From Marisa cornuarietis (Eukaryota; Mollusca; Gastropoda; Architaenioglossa; Ampullariidae), in the NCBI GenBank assembly GCA_004794655.1, contig SMMW01000080.1:1659001-1723000 (forward strand): a stretch of 64,000 nt of DNA, given 5' to 3'. Shown in pieces: positions 25,557 through 38,300 of the stretch; the stretch's first letter is position 1; each line of letters opens with the position of its first letter. The notes under the pieces are model-generated. The model had not been told where the DNA came from. It was given only the letters and a program-made list of their open reading frames with translations, and ran no database searches. The position numbers and the translations under genes are program-made.

Positions 25557-28500
25557 GAATGGCTTAGTCAACACGTTTGTACAAAGATATCAAAATATCA
25601 GAGCATTTGATCTAGGGATTGATTTATTATCAACCAATTAAATATCGATTACCGATCAATCCCATGATCCCGTGTTTTCCGGTGTACTAGTTATCAGCTG
25701 TACACAGAGCCCAGCCATCATGAAGTTTTCATACTTTAAACTTACAATAGGCCTACATATAATAGGAATAACCATGTTGTGTCTCCTGACTTCCGACCAG
25801 CAATAAGAGCTGTAGCTACACCCGAGTATGAACACCCGGCTGTAGTAAATAATAGTCTCTGTAGAACACCTGTAACTACCTGAGTACATCTGTCTATCGT
25901 GTTATGATTACAAGTAGCACACAGACCCCCGAGTGACCCCCCGAGTCGTGAGGAGTGTGAATGAGAATAAGTGTGGGGTGGGAGAGGTTAGACTCAGAGT
26001 GAGTGTGGCAGGAATCACGTAGCCGGGTGTGTCAAGGTCGGGTGGAGTATAGACCGAGTGGCTTTAGTGGAGCATATTGTAATAGCCGGCGGGGTCAAGG
26101 GTGTGGACGTGCGGATGAATCTCGCTGCTGTTCAGTCAGCCGCATCGACCATCCTCTGGCCTTGTAGTCGGCCTTTTTTCCCGTGGCCCTATGCGCGCAC
26201 GTCTGTATTTTGTCTGGCCAAACCCTTTTCGTTTCTCATAAAAGCATTGATGAAACACGAGTCTAAATTTACCCTCTCGTCTGCCCAGCCCACTAACCCA
26301 CATTAAACAACAAAAAGCAGGGACATCCCCCACACACACACATCAATGGTGTGACTCATCTCCATCGAAAATGTTATCATTATATCATCTTAAGAATGAG
26401 ACATAATATGATTAAGAGTGTAGACACAAAGCATGTAGGCCTATCACATGGCATAATACGGAAACAGTCGTGTAAACACAAATGTACTCGTGTAATATAT
26501 TACAATATTATCTATAACAAACGGAGACCTAACTCACCTAATTTTTAACAAAATGTAGGTAAATAAAAACCCACGTTTGATTCCTACCTCAGTGCGGGTA
26601 CAAAACAACCCCTTTACAGCCAAAAGTACACAAGTCGCGCGCGTCTCTCCACTTGACTAGCGCTCCACCTGTCTAACGAGCCCAGTGGTAGTAGCTGTAG
26701 ACGATGACTACACGAGAGTGTGACGAGGGCCAATGCCCACTGGCAGAGGGCGCCACTGACTGACCACACGATGCAAGTCCACTTCCTTGCTGGAGCTTCC
26801 CCGGTCTGCGGTCTCCGCCGTAAAAAGGCTTTGTAGCGAATCCGGCCTTGCTTGCATCCTCCCTATCCTCCCGGTTCCCCTCCCCCCCAGCCACAAGGTT
26901 ACCACCTGCATGCCACCTTCCCCCCCCCCTTGCCCCTCTTTCCGCGTTCGACCTCGCTTTCCGCTCAGGGTGGGCGGAGGGCGCACATTCATGTGGTCAA
27001 ACTACCGCTACATCCAGGATTGGTCAGAGTAAAAAATATTGCATTAAGGTCAGGTCCTCGTCTAAAAAAAACTACGCATATTTATTTCAATGTGTGTTCA
27101 CACAGAAGTGAATGAAAACTATCCCTCTTCAACTAACTCTATGAAATGATTAGATAAATTGCCTACTAACTGCACAAAGACTAATTTTCGCTTTTTGTTT
27201 TGGTGTTTGTTTGTTGTTTTTTTTGAGGCTACATTTCGATGAAAACGATGAAATTTCTTCAATATGAGAATCTTGTATTTTCCGAAGTACAGTGAACAGC
27301 GCTAGAAATAATTTATATTTATATATATATATATACTGGTTTCAAAACAACAAAAAAATCATCTTCCTTTTACATGAACTGCGCTAAAGGGAAGCAGACA
27401 TAGGGGCATTAATCGAAGCTTTGTTCAAATAACTATACGTGAATTACCTTTGTAGTTTACTGGAAATCTGTCGTTATTCTTGCGTTGCTAACTGAAGTTT
27501 CTTTGAGACTACTCGTCTTAAGAGACACCACACTAAAAATGTAGAGACATGTGTACGCACATACAGCGACAAGGACGGACATCGCCGAGGTATTTAGACT
27601 GAAAAACTTCAATTAAGAAGAATCCAGGAACAAAAAACGAAACACTTACTTTCATGTTAGTTCAGGATCCACATTGTTTTAGTAACATCTTCCCGTCAAG
27701 AACAAGAAGCTAGCTTATCTCAACTGAGCGTGTCTACACCGTGAAACCTGTCCACACCTGCCACACAGGTAGCCTCCCAACAAGAATGTTCTCCACTCCA
27801 GCCCTCGTTTTGTCACCCGGTGTCAACAATAGTTCGCTCGGATGGTGACAAACGCCTGAATTCCTTCCCCTCTGTTATCACTTGACGAGGCGGGGAAACT
27901 CCCCATGCTTGGTGGCGGAGGACTCGTTGAAAGCGACCTCCTTTGTTGCGGCTGTCGTCGTGAAAACGCACCTCCGTCCGTCAATCAACAGGTACAGTCG
28001 CTGCACTACAGCACCACCAGCGTCACGCATAACTTGCTGCACAGTCGTACGCACACCGCGTCAGGCAGGTAAATGTCGCGCACTCGAGCCTTGACTCTCG
28101 GCGAAGGTTTGTCCAACCTGACGTGTCATCACTAGAAGCGCGAGCCGTTCAACGGACAGTTTTGTTGTCCCCAACCCTCCCCCCCCACCCAGCCACCAGT
28201 CCTCGTGGCGACTGTCACGTGGTTTACTGTCGGTCCGAGGTGGACACGGCTGACGCACAAACACAGGTGTTACGTAACGGTCGGACACTGTGTTACTGTG
28301 TTCCACTAAGTTACCTGTAAACTATTGAGCTGCGCATGTTCAGACATTAGTCATGAGTCACAAAGAAACTACAGAAGTATTTAGTAAGATGGCACAGGAG
28401 CGGGTGAGCCCAGTGAGTAAATTATTTTTACGTGCCGCTGCCACACACGTACACCCCACGCGCACACATACATACAGAATGAATCGCACGAGCGCATGTT

Positions 28501-31500
28501 TTGCGCAACATTACCCCCCTCCCCCACAGGACACGTTCACCCACTGTACAGTTTGATGGATCAAACAGGTGTAAAGGGAAGACGAACTCCTGCAAACAGA
28601 CACTGGTCTACAGATTACTTCCTTCTTACCCTCCCCCCTTCTGCTCTTGCTAATTTTCTACCATCTTTCTCTGCAGAATCGCAAATGTTCTGTTACTTGG
28701 TGTCTTTTTGTGTTTTCTATCTTTGTTTTCTGTTTCTCATCAGTACTGTTGTTTATTCTTCTCTCCCTCGTGTTCTATCTATTTAGTCCACGTCTCTTCC
28801 TCGTTTTAAGCGCTAAGAGCATGCTCTCTATGAGTGTGAATATGCGCTATAAAAATCTTCATTATTATTATTATTGTGTGAAACGGATGTAAGGTGTTGC
28901 TATTGTTATGGCCACAGCTACGGTTTAAAGAGCAGATTCCGCACTATGTGTACTCCGGGTCTGTAGTTGATCCGACTGACCATCCTCCAAACGGTTTAGT
29001 GATACAGCGAGGTGTGATAACACTCCCGACATGACTGAAGCTCAATAAGTCAGTCACTAGGCTACATACTGAACAGGGAGGTTAACAAAGCAATTCAAAT
29101 ATTAAGCAAGTATGGAAGCAAATAAACAGATAAGTAACTAAAATACCTTTAGGTACGCGGGGCATATGACGGGGACGAAACAGCAGCCAGGAATTGGCAT
29201 GTTGATGATGATTACTGTAATGGAGTTCAGGTTATTAACCTTCAGTAAATCCTGTTTGTGATATAGTTGGGGGGTTCCCCCCGCAGTCACAATATTTTTT
29301 GTTTAGATGTTGATTTCTTTTCTTCGTGTACAGTTCAAGGATCTCCTCAGTGGGCACCAAAGCGCCTAGAAATCTGTTTGACAGGGTTTTCCCAGCCCTA
29401 GGGAACATTGAGTGATCACCGCTCACCGAGACCTGCCAACATGGCGCTTGGTTTGCGAAGCGCGCGCAATTATAGTGTGTGTGTGTGTGTGTTCGTTCAC
29501 AATAATGTACAAAGAATACCATACCAACGAGTGAAAAATGAATTCAATTCTTTACGTGGAAGGAAAGAGTTTTTTTTTTATTTAAACCAATTACTATACA
29601 GACTGCGGAAATAGGTTGGCCACTGACCACTGACTTTAAAGAATGAAAACTGTTAAACTGTTGCGAGTGAGGGACTCGGACCCGAATATTCGAGTACAAG
29701 CACACAGTTGTACATATGTCATGGCTGCACCGAAGGGTGGCCCTCCTTTTGAAGTGACGATGTCAAAGCTCGATATTTTTTTAAGAGGAAGCGGATGCTC
29801 TCATTTTCATCACACATCAACAAAATGATGTTGTACCAGTAATATACTCGATTAAAAAATGTAATTCATAGCCTGAGTTCATTAGGAACTGAATGACTTC
29901 ATCAGTGAGTCCATCCGTGTATCGGCACGTAATGAAACCTCATTTCCATTCTTACAACTGAGGATGACTATACCTCACGATTATCACTCCTGATAAAGAG
30001 TGACCAGGCACACATACCTGAATGAGTTGTCAAGATGTTAAAAAGGGGGCATAAGATGTGCCGGCAGGAACTGGCTTAATGAATTAGTCAAGACGGCAAA
30101 CGCGGTTAACAGGAGTAGGAACTAGGGATCGGAATGCCCGGAATGAAGGCGGGACATCTGAGATTACACCGCGCAACACGTAGTGTGTCGCAGGAACAGT
30201 GGGCTTATAAGGCTTCTACATGTACTGCAGTGAGACTGGGTGGAGCAGATGAGAAACAGGGCGCGAGCAGGGGTGGAAGGGGCTAGGGGAGATGAATGAA
30301 AGATTACGAGACAGTACACATTTGACTATGTTTCTGAAGACAGGGATGGAGTTACCAAAAGCAACGTGAAAAAAAGAAGAAAAAAATAAAGAAAGGTGGG
30401 GCAGAAGGTAGGCGGATGGCTAACTTTTACCGAGTCAGCACAAACAAAATAGATCGCCCAATAGATCTGAACCAGGACATCCGGTCTTCACTGCCTTGGA
30501 ACGAACCGCAGGGAGAGCAAAATTAGAAAAAAATATTAATTATCATGAAGATGGAGATCATAGCGACGGTAGACCAAAGACAGACTTAAATTAGAACAGT
30601 GCCAGTGGGTTATTTTCAGGCTGTGACGAGTGAGAAGGCGGTGTCAGTGTTTAAGTATATATGTTATTAATAAGTAAATGTGCACAATTGTTAGTACATC
30701 AATTTATACAGTTTGCAATACAAGACACAGGGGTGCGGTCCTGCGGTGACACAACCTCTGTCGGAAAAAGGTCGAAGGGCATGAGCAGGAGACATAATTA
30801 GTCTATCGCCCCACCCTCATTTGCATTTGTTCTACTTCAATGCACATACCAGACACCGGTTGGAATGGCGCCATCTCCGTGGCCTTGCGTTCTCTTACAA
30901 CACTCGTCCACTACCCTCGGTGCACATGAAGTAGGGTTTTGCTCAGAAAACACAATATGTTGTTACACGCAAAGATTACAGATACCTTTTATTTAAAGAA
31001 GACGAAATCTCCATGACATTTTTAAAATAATTTCCTTCCACTTCATTACAATTTATATTTTAGATTTAAAATTTCATCTCAGCTTGAAAATTCCCCAGAC
31101 ATGCACTGTACACATCTAAGTACAGTTCTGGGATTATGATTATGAACTTTTTGTAGTGAATCTGAATAATAACCGATAATAAAAGTATGGTATTTGCTTA
31201 GAGATATGAATTTGTTAAGTTTAATGATAAATTTTAAATTGTACGAATTAAATCTTAAATTGTACGAACAGTTATCAGCGTAACCTTTTTTTGCCCAAAC
31301 AGAAATGTTTAAATGTTTGCATCCTTAGCACATAGCAATTTAATTGTTCAGCAATTAAAGTAAAACAATATAGACAATGGAACAAACTGTTCCATTTATT
31401 TTGTGAATGTTCATCGTCGTTAAATCTATGACTGCGAGGATTATTTGTAGACAAGAGTCCTTGAGATTGCGAGCTTAGTCTGGCCAGGTTTCTCTACCAT

Positions 31501-32502
31501 GAGAACAATGCCAGCCACACGACGGCCGCAAATATGGCGACAGATGTGCAGAGACATCAAGGAAATAATTCGGTCCTGTACAACTTGGGCAGCGTGCCTG
31601 AAGGCCAAGAACAGCAAGGTCACTGGCACGCGATGGTCTGACCAGTGAAACAGCTCGCATCTGGTCCTTCCTTGCTTCCCTTTGTATCTCGTCCGATGGC
31701 GAGAATCTCGCGCCCAAAGCCCATTGTAAGCGCATTAAGAAGTCTGTACACAAAGCCACAGTCCAGCGCCATTAGTGGCGAGCCGGCGGACAAGTCAAAT
31801 AGTTGAATGGCGGGACGAGAAATATTTTTTTTACTACATCTTTAACAAATGTCTGTGGACTTGTGACAAGCAGGAAGAAGTCTGCACCGATTTCTTACCC
31901 TGACTGCCAGGAAAAACGACTTGAGTCGCACACGAAGTGAAGCTCAAAGGTGCTGACCACCGACCTTCATTCACTGGATAAGTGTCTCTCATTCGTTGCC
32001 TCTTTGCTCTATCATAGGAGTGACCAATCGTAACAAACCCTAAAAACGAAGGGCTTTTGCTTCCATTTTTTTGTCAAAATGGCGAATTTTAGAAATGAGA
32101 AATTAAGCTTTTCTGTCATCAGAACCTTGTTAAAGATGATTGATTGCAAAATAAACAGTATTTTATGTAAAATATATTCTGTTTGTTTATAGAAAACGCA
32201 TTTAGATTTTTCGACAAGGTTATAAAATAAAAACATCGTAACAACAGATGCTACTGACTTGTTTTACCACTAACAATAAAAAAACATTTAGTTTTTTTTT
32301 TTTGGGGGGGGGAAATAATTGTATAGATTTTTCTGTTACGAAAACAAAACATCTACTTTAAGAATTTATTTAAGGTATGCAAACAAAGAACCGGAAGCAC
32401 GAGGCCTGTCTAAAGGAAAGCCGAGACTTACACCGGATATGAACACGAGTCGCTTATCCGGTAATGGAGGTCCGTGATGCTGACAGACCCCTCCTCCACC
32501 AC

Positions 32503-32537
<35 letters not shown>

Positions 32538-35269
32538 TTAGACGTTTCTATCTTTTGAAAGTACATATATGGGGGTTGGGCCTTTTCTTGGGGGAGCGGC
32601 TGGAAGCACACCTGGACTGACACGCTGATTGACACGTAATCGTACCACGAGCTGGGGTTTGCGCAGTCGCGGGTCATTGCGTTTTGACCTCTTGCTGACA
32701 CACAGGTGACCACCTTCAATGGCGTAGAAACTGGTCGGTTGTTTTGAATCTGTGTCAGCTTAGGAAAATTTCCACTGCGAAAATTTCCCACCAATAGGGG
32801 AACAGGGATGAAGTGGGAAACCAGAGTACCGAGAGAAACGCTGCAAAACATGTGTCACATAAAGAGAGAGTCCCGCGACGAGATCTGATCCCATTACCTT
32901 TTATTTAACACTACAGCGGAGGCCAGCGAGAGTTTTATTCCTTGCACCACAGTGAGCCCTAAAGGATCAGAAGCTTATATGTTGTTGAGTTACGAAATCA
33001 TTTTTTTTTTGTCTTTGACCTTTAACCTACATGTATTTGGGCCAGGTCAACTTCCATGTGCGCTGCCCATCTTCGGCTTGTGTTTGTTTGTCTGTTTCTT
33101 GTTACCTTCTGTTCAGTGTTCATAAACAGGCGAAAATGCCAGAGTTGATGTGGCGGTAAGGAAAAAGCGAGGGCGGATCAGCAGCTGCCTTGATGGCAAC
33201 GGTCTTACCTCTTGCTGTTGCGCGGAGAATAAAACCTTGGCGACCTTGACTTAGGGTTGAGAGATCAAAGGTAGGGATTACGTCCCTGAAGTGGTTAAGT
33301 GGCTATCCATCCACCACAGACCTTTCCTCAACACTCCACACACATGGGGTTGTACGAGAGCTGCATACTCTGGCCCGCGTGCACTGCAAGTTTTGCGGAA
33401 GTCAAATCTTTCTCCAGGTCACTTATGGGGCGCCGAGAGGGGAATTTTCTCTTCTTTCTCTCTCTAGCTACAGAACGCGCTGGAGCGCGTTCTGTAGCTA
33501 GAGAGAGAAAGAAGAGAAAATTCCCCCTTGGCGTCCCATAGTCACCTGCATTCCCGTGTAGCGTACCAAGGACAAGGGATCTTACAGTCTGGTGTTGTCT
33601 AGAAGTAAGATCCTGTCATGAACATTAGTCTGCGTAGACATGGCTTACTCCTGGAATTTTATTTATTCTAATTTTTTTTTTATTATTATTTCGGGAGCTG
33701 TTTCTACTTCATGACCTGTGACATTTTGACCTGCTCTATTAAAAGTGACACAGGGTGGCTGGTACACCAAGATATCAAGATCAGACAGCGATAGACCAGG
33801 GAGCTAGCCCTTTGACTACGGGACCGCGACGTTGGCTTCTGCTTCTCTCTGTACGAAAGACGTTAAGTGCTGTTAGGACGACGAGTTTACTTTTTATTTT
33901 ACTCGCTCACTAAAGATGCACACTGGCAGCCCCGGGCCTCGCGAGTTTTACCGGCGTCTTTTAAAATCCCATTTGTGGCGAGTCAACGTGTGTCGTCCAA
34001 CGTCCTTCCAACGTCGTCCCAACGATGTGCCTGTATCTTCAGGTACGTGTTGTCTACGTCTCTCGAATGTTTCACTTGAGCGCCACACGGACCGGTGAGT
34101 CACCCGGGAGAAAATCCTCACTACCGCGGCCCCAACGACTAGCCGCCGGTGGGAGGTAGGTGACATAATCCAGGTTACCAAACGACCTTCCACCTACAGG
34201 TACCTGGCAGTGGATACACGGGGCCCTGCCACGCATGACCACTCACGCCCACCTACCCCCGGTACCTCTTTTGTTCGGCTGAGCGTTTCTCCATCGTGTC
34301 ACCTGACTGACTCAAGCCGTTTCAAAGGCTATAACCGTGGAGACCGAATGTAGGTTACAGGCTCCTTTGTCGGCGAGGTGAACACGATGTGAACTTGATG
34401 TGTAGCATGGGGTGCCCGGTAGTGTAGTGGATAGAACATTCGCTTATCACCACAGCAGCGAAATGCCCTGGTTCAGATCTCATCTCGGGGAAACTGCGAT
34501 GTACCCAGGGCTCTGGCTTTCTTCCCCACTCCCTTCTTTTCAAGGCTGAAGCATTTTCCTACTAAACCATCTAGCGTGGACTTGATTACAACAGGGTACA
34601 TGTCGACTACCTTTGATTAATGATACGTCTGGTTATGTTCTCCTTAGACACAAAGAACTGAAAGAAATTGTCGACAGAAACGGAATGCGCATATCTGGAC
34701 ATCTCTAGGGTTAAGTATGTTATACGTTTACATGTTTATGACATTGACTTTGCTAAGAAAAAAAATGAGGAAAAGGGGGGCAGCAGAGAAAGTAGAAAGA
34801 AAATAACAGGAATATATCTTACAGTATCACAATATAATATTTCTATGCACTCAGACCCAAAAGGACTACAGCGGAAACATGCCAGCATCACTCTCGTTGT
34901 GAGGAGGTAAATATCACTATATAATATTTCTATGCACTCAGACCCAAAAGGACTACAGCGGAAACATGCCAGCATCACTCTCGTTGTGAGGAGGTAAAAA
35001 CTCTTTGGCAGGTGTCGCTAGAAGCCGAGGCCGGTCATTACATTTGCCTGCCGTTGCTCTGTAACGAACAGGCAGGTGTCAAAGTCAACCTTGAAAGGTG
35101 GACGCATGGCGTCAGCGCCATCTTGCCGAGCAAACAGTTCTAATGACGTCATCGTCAGTCATGGACACCAGCGCCGTCTTGTGGCCGCAGAGTTATGAAT
35201 ATCACGAGTTGGTGATGGACGAAAGTTATGGGCAGCGGATCGCCAGGAATCAGCGAATCTCTCTCTCTG

Positions 35270-35306
<37 letters not shown>

Positions 35307-38300
35307 GATATTTGTGGATGGAGAGGGCACGTGACAATTGCTTTAGCATAAAACATGTCTGTCTCATTACACAAGTATTAGACAGTATAATCTGGAAAAA
35401 TGCAACAATTTGATTGAAACAGGAGTCTATGATGAAAGAGAAAAGACAACTGGATGCAGTAAACTAAAGGTCGTCAGTGTCATGTCACTTCTCGTACGGT
35501 CGTACCCACATTTTCTTAAGAATGTTCCCCATCTCCCCCCCCCCTACTTTAGCTCTCTCATTCAATTCTTGGTCACCTGAGACAACTAGGGTACCTGCAC
35601 CCCTGAGAGAGAGAGAGAAAGAAAGAAAAAGAGAAAACTTGACCTTCTTCGTACTTAGTCACATCCGGGTGGTAAAGAGTTCAACCTTACACCACAACCA
35701 GTCGTAATCAATGCTATTTCAACGGCTTACTGACTTTCCTCGCGTTATGCAACCGCGACCATGCCCGTCTTGCGGAACCCTTCCTCCCCTGGCAAGGGAA
35801 AAGCCTATGAGCCACTCCTGTGTGACAACCCACGGTAGTCCTGTCAACGTCTCAGGTAAAACCGTTTACAGTCAGCCACCAGGAAAAAAACGCACGACGG
35901 CCTAGACTCGTTACATCGCTGACCCGGTCATTAGCATCTGTCATCTCGGTTAAGCCTCAATTTTAAAAGTGGACGATAAAAATGAGTACCCTACTGGAGT
36001 AAGTAAACATCAGTAATCATCTCAGATGACGTGCTGCACGTTTGTATCTGCATATCACTCACTTAATCACTCGCTCAGCTATTCGCTCGTTCACACTCAG
36101 TCACCGACCAACCTACTCATTAACTCACCCACTCGCTCACTCATTCACTCACTCATTCGTCCACTCATGCTCACTGACTCACTCATTCACACTCGCTGAC
36201 TCGCTCGCTGACTCACACACAAGGATTACTTACCGAGATGCTGAGTTGCTGCACACAGGCCTGGAGCACCTCTTTGGCTTGTGTAGTATTAGTGACAGTC
36301 ACCCGACATATACTGGCCGACTGTCAACAAAAATATACATGAACGTGATATTCCATCAACTACTAACAACGACATTTAAAAGCCGAACTTTCAGTTTACA
36401 GCGGGTAATAATGGTTCGACCCAAGTAAGGGAGGTAACTCGAGAGGTCATTCTTCGCTAATTGCTTCTCTCCGCACTAACTAGTACCCTCATCTCCCTCC
36501 GCCGGACCGAAATCATTATTTTCTGCCGGAGGGTGAAAGTCCGGCTTTTAAAGGGAAGCAGCCCTTGAATGCTTAACATTTCAAGAGCGTCATGTAGTTG
36601 CGTCCCCTTTTCTTTCTAAGCAGGATTCACGTCTGCTGTTCCCCTTTACTAATAGAAATTAAATAAAATATAAAACTAAACAATATGAGGAGGAATAAGC
36701 GAACAGATACAGTAAAAAAACATTAACCAAAATCCACGATGATGATGATGATGATCGCTGAAATAACAACTACGACGACAAAGAGATACACAGCGGAAGT
36801 TAAAGTGGTGGTGGGGACACAAAGGGGGGAAATTCTACAGCAAACTGTCTAAAGGCGCATGTTGTGTTTTAACGACTGCGCTGAAGAATGGTGGGTGTCT
36901 TTTACAACTGGTAGAAACAAGCAAAGTGGTCAGTCGGACACCAACAAACTCGTCACGTGTCCTGCATTCTGGAAGAGAAGGGTGCGAGGGAGGCCAGTGA
37001 GGGGTCAACAGTCGCCGTGTACTCGAGGCTGCTGTGCACGACCCACCTGTTGTCCCACACGGCGACGGATGCCCCATCAGAACCAACATAGACAGTCCCT
37101 CTGTTTGTCTCGCCTCACTGCGCTGCTGCAGTCTGCGACAAGCGCCTGGCAACGCTGACGTGCGTGCCTCTGGGTCAATGTTCGCTGGTCGTCGTTCCAT
37201 TCATTACGGACGATGTTTCTTTGTCTTCATTGACGCCAGCGAAAACAATTGTCTGCACCTCGCTAAGCATGCAAGGACTGCTATAGTGGCATAGAAAGGA
37301 GGCCTTTCAACTTGTTTTTTTATGATTGTTGACCTCGTGGGTTGTGCCAAGAATTGGAAAGAAAGAGGGAAGAAGCGAAGGAATAAAAGTATAAAAAGAA
37401 AAACGAGCGATCGAGCCAGCAAGAAAGAGAAGCTTGTAGCCTTTTACCTTATCTGCGTCGCGGACACATATTTTGAGCTGAAATTCTTTGGGTTCTATTC
37501 GAAGCTTTTGTTCTTGAACATGTCTGTAATAGAAGAAAGGTGCCACATTTTAAAAAAAAATTCAGCTGAAGTTGCAACCATTTCATTTCTGTATTTAGCA
37601 TGTCTGGAAATTTCGAAAGCTAAAAACTGAAGTCTCTTAAAATGTATACTTTTATACCAAGAAGGTAAAGTGTAAAATGGGTACAGAGTGTAGAACTATC
37701 CCTCAAACATGTAAAGCGTATAAGTAGCCCCCAAACCAATACAACTAAATAATCAGAAACAACTTCAACGAGGTATACATGCAAGATTAGAAGAAAAAAG
37801 TGTGTGTACGTACTGGGACAGCTTGTCCCTCCATCTTTCTTTGATTTCCGCATCTTTGAAGGTGGCCACAACATTGCAGGTGGGCCAGCCCAGAACGAAC
37901 GACCTATCCGCCGGTCGTGTGATCTCACACACCTCCTCCAGACAGGCGGCCAGCCACACGTCACACAGATGAACACGAAACTTGAGCTTGAAGGTGGAGC
38001 TGGACCTGCGAGCCACGCAAATTACAAACTTCAACTGCCGCCTGTCTCGTCTTGGTACACACAGACCTCACAGTCTCCAGCCAGCCTCTCCACACACTAC
38101 CGTGCTTTACCCACGTGTGCATTTATATTGCGTATACGCATATACGAACAATGTAAAACAAGCTTCTTCAACAACTAGACAGCCTGGATCCAGGCTCCAC
38201 CACAGGATCGATGCACGGTTCGCTAGGATAAAAGACCAACAGGATGGTAGCACTCAGCTCTACACTTTCAATACATTTTGCGAGCTTATGCGATGTCACA

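Larger units (their letters stand above)
25473..36233. other. Intron between exons h and i (10.8 kb)
   Basis: The largest intron lying wholly between RA exons. It holds a (CA)n tract next to exon i, a GC-rich patch at 26600-28300, a (CAT)n tract (32502-32537), a near-perfect palindrome (33424-33540), a tRNA-like SINE fragment (34409-34545), an 87-bp tandem duplication (34826-34998), CT/CA repeats (35263-35307) and a degenerate ACTC repeat (36060-36220). Confidence 0.75.

Noticed and set aside
29235..29522. Minus frame ending ISQTGFTEG as a missing exon
   Set aside because: No acceptor or donor in a usable phase and no similarity to RA or PH.
31441..31759. Two overlapping minus frames in intron h-i
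   Set aside because: Composition is slightly protein-like but they do not fit the RA domain; the RA exon was found at 36234-36320 instead and the phases close without this segment.
32418..32520. Minus frame DDDEVVEEGSVSITDLHYR ending at GTAAGT
   Set aside because: It arises from an ATG trinucleotide repeat, has the wrong phase for the RA junction and no acceptor.
33185..33290. Small minus exon candidate VAKVLFSAQQQE with a GTAAGA donor
   Set aside because: The chain from exon h to exon i already joins in phase 0 across the RA fold; adding 12 residues would interrupt it. It remains possible as a rare cassette only.
36490..36550. Possible hairpin around CCGCCGGA...TGCCGGAGG
   Set aside because: Short and imperfect arms; much weaker than the 33424-33540 palindrome.
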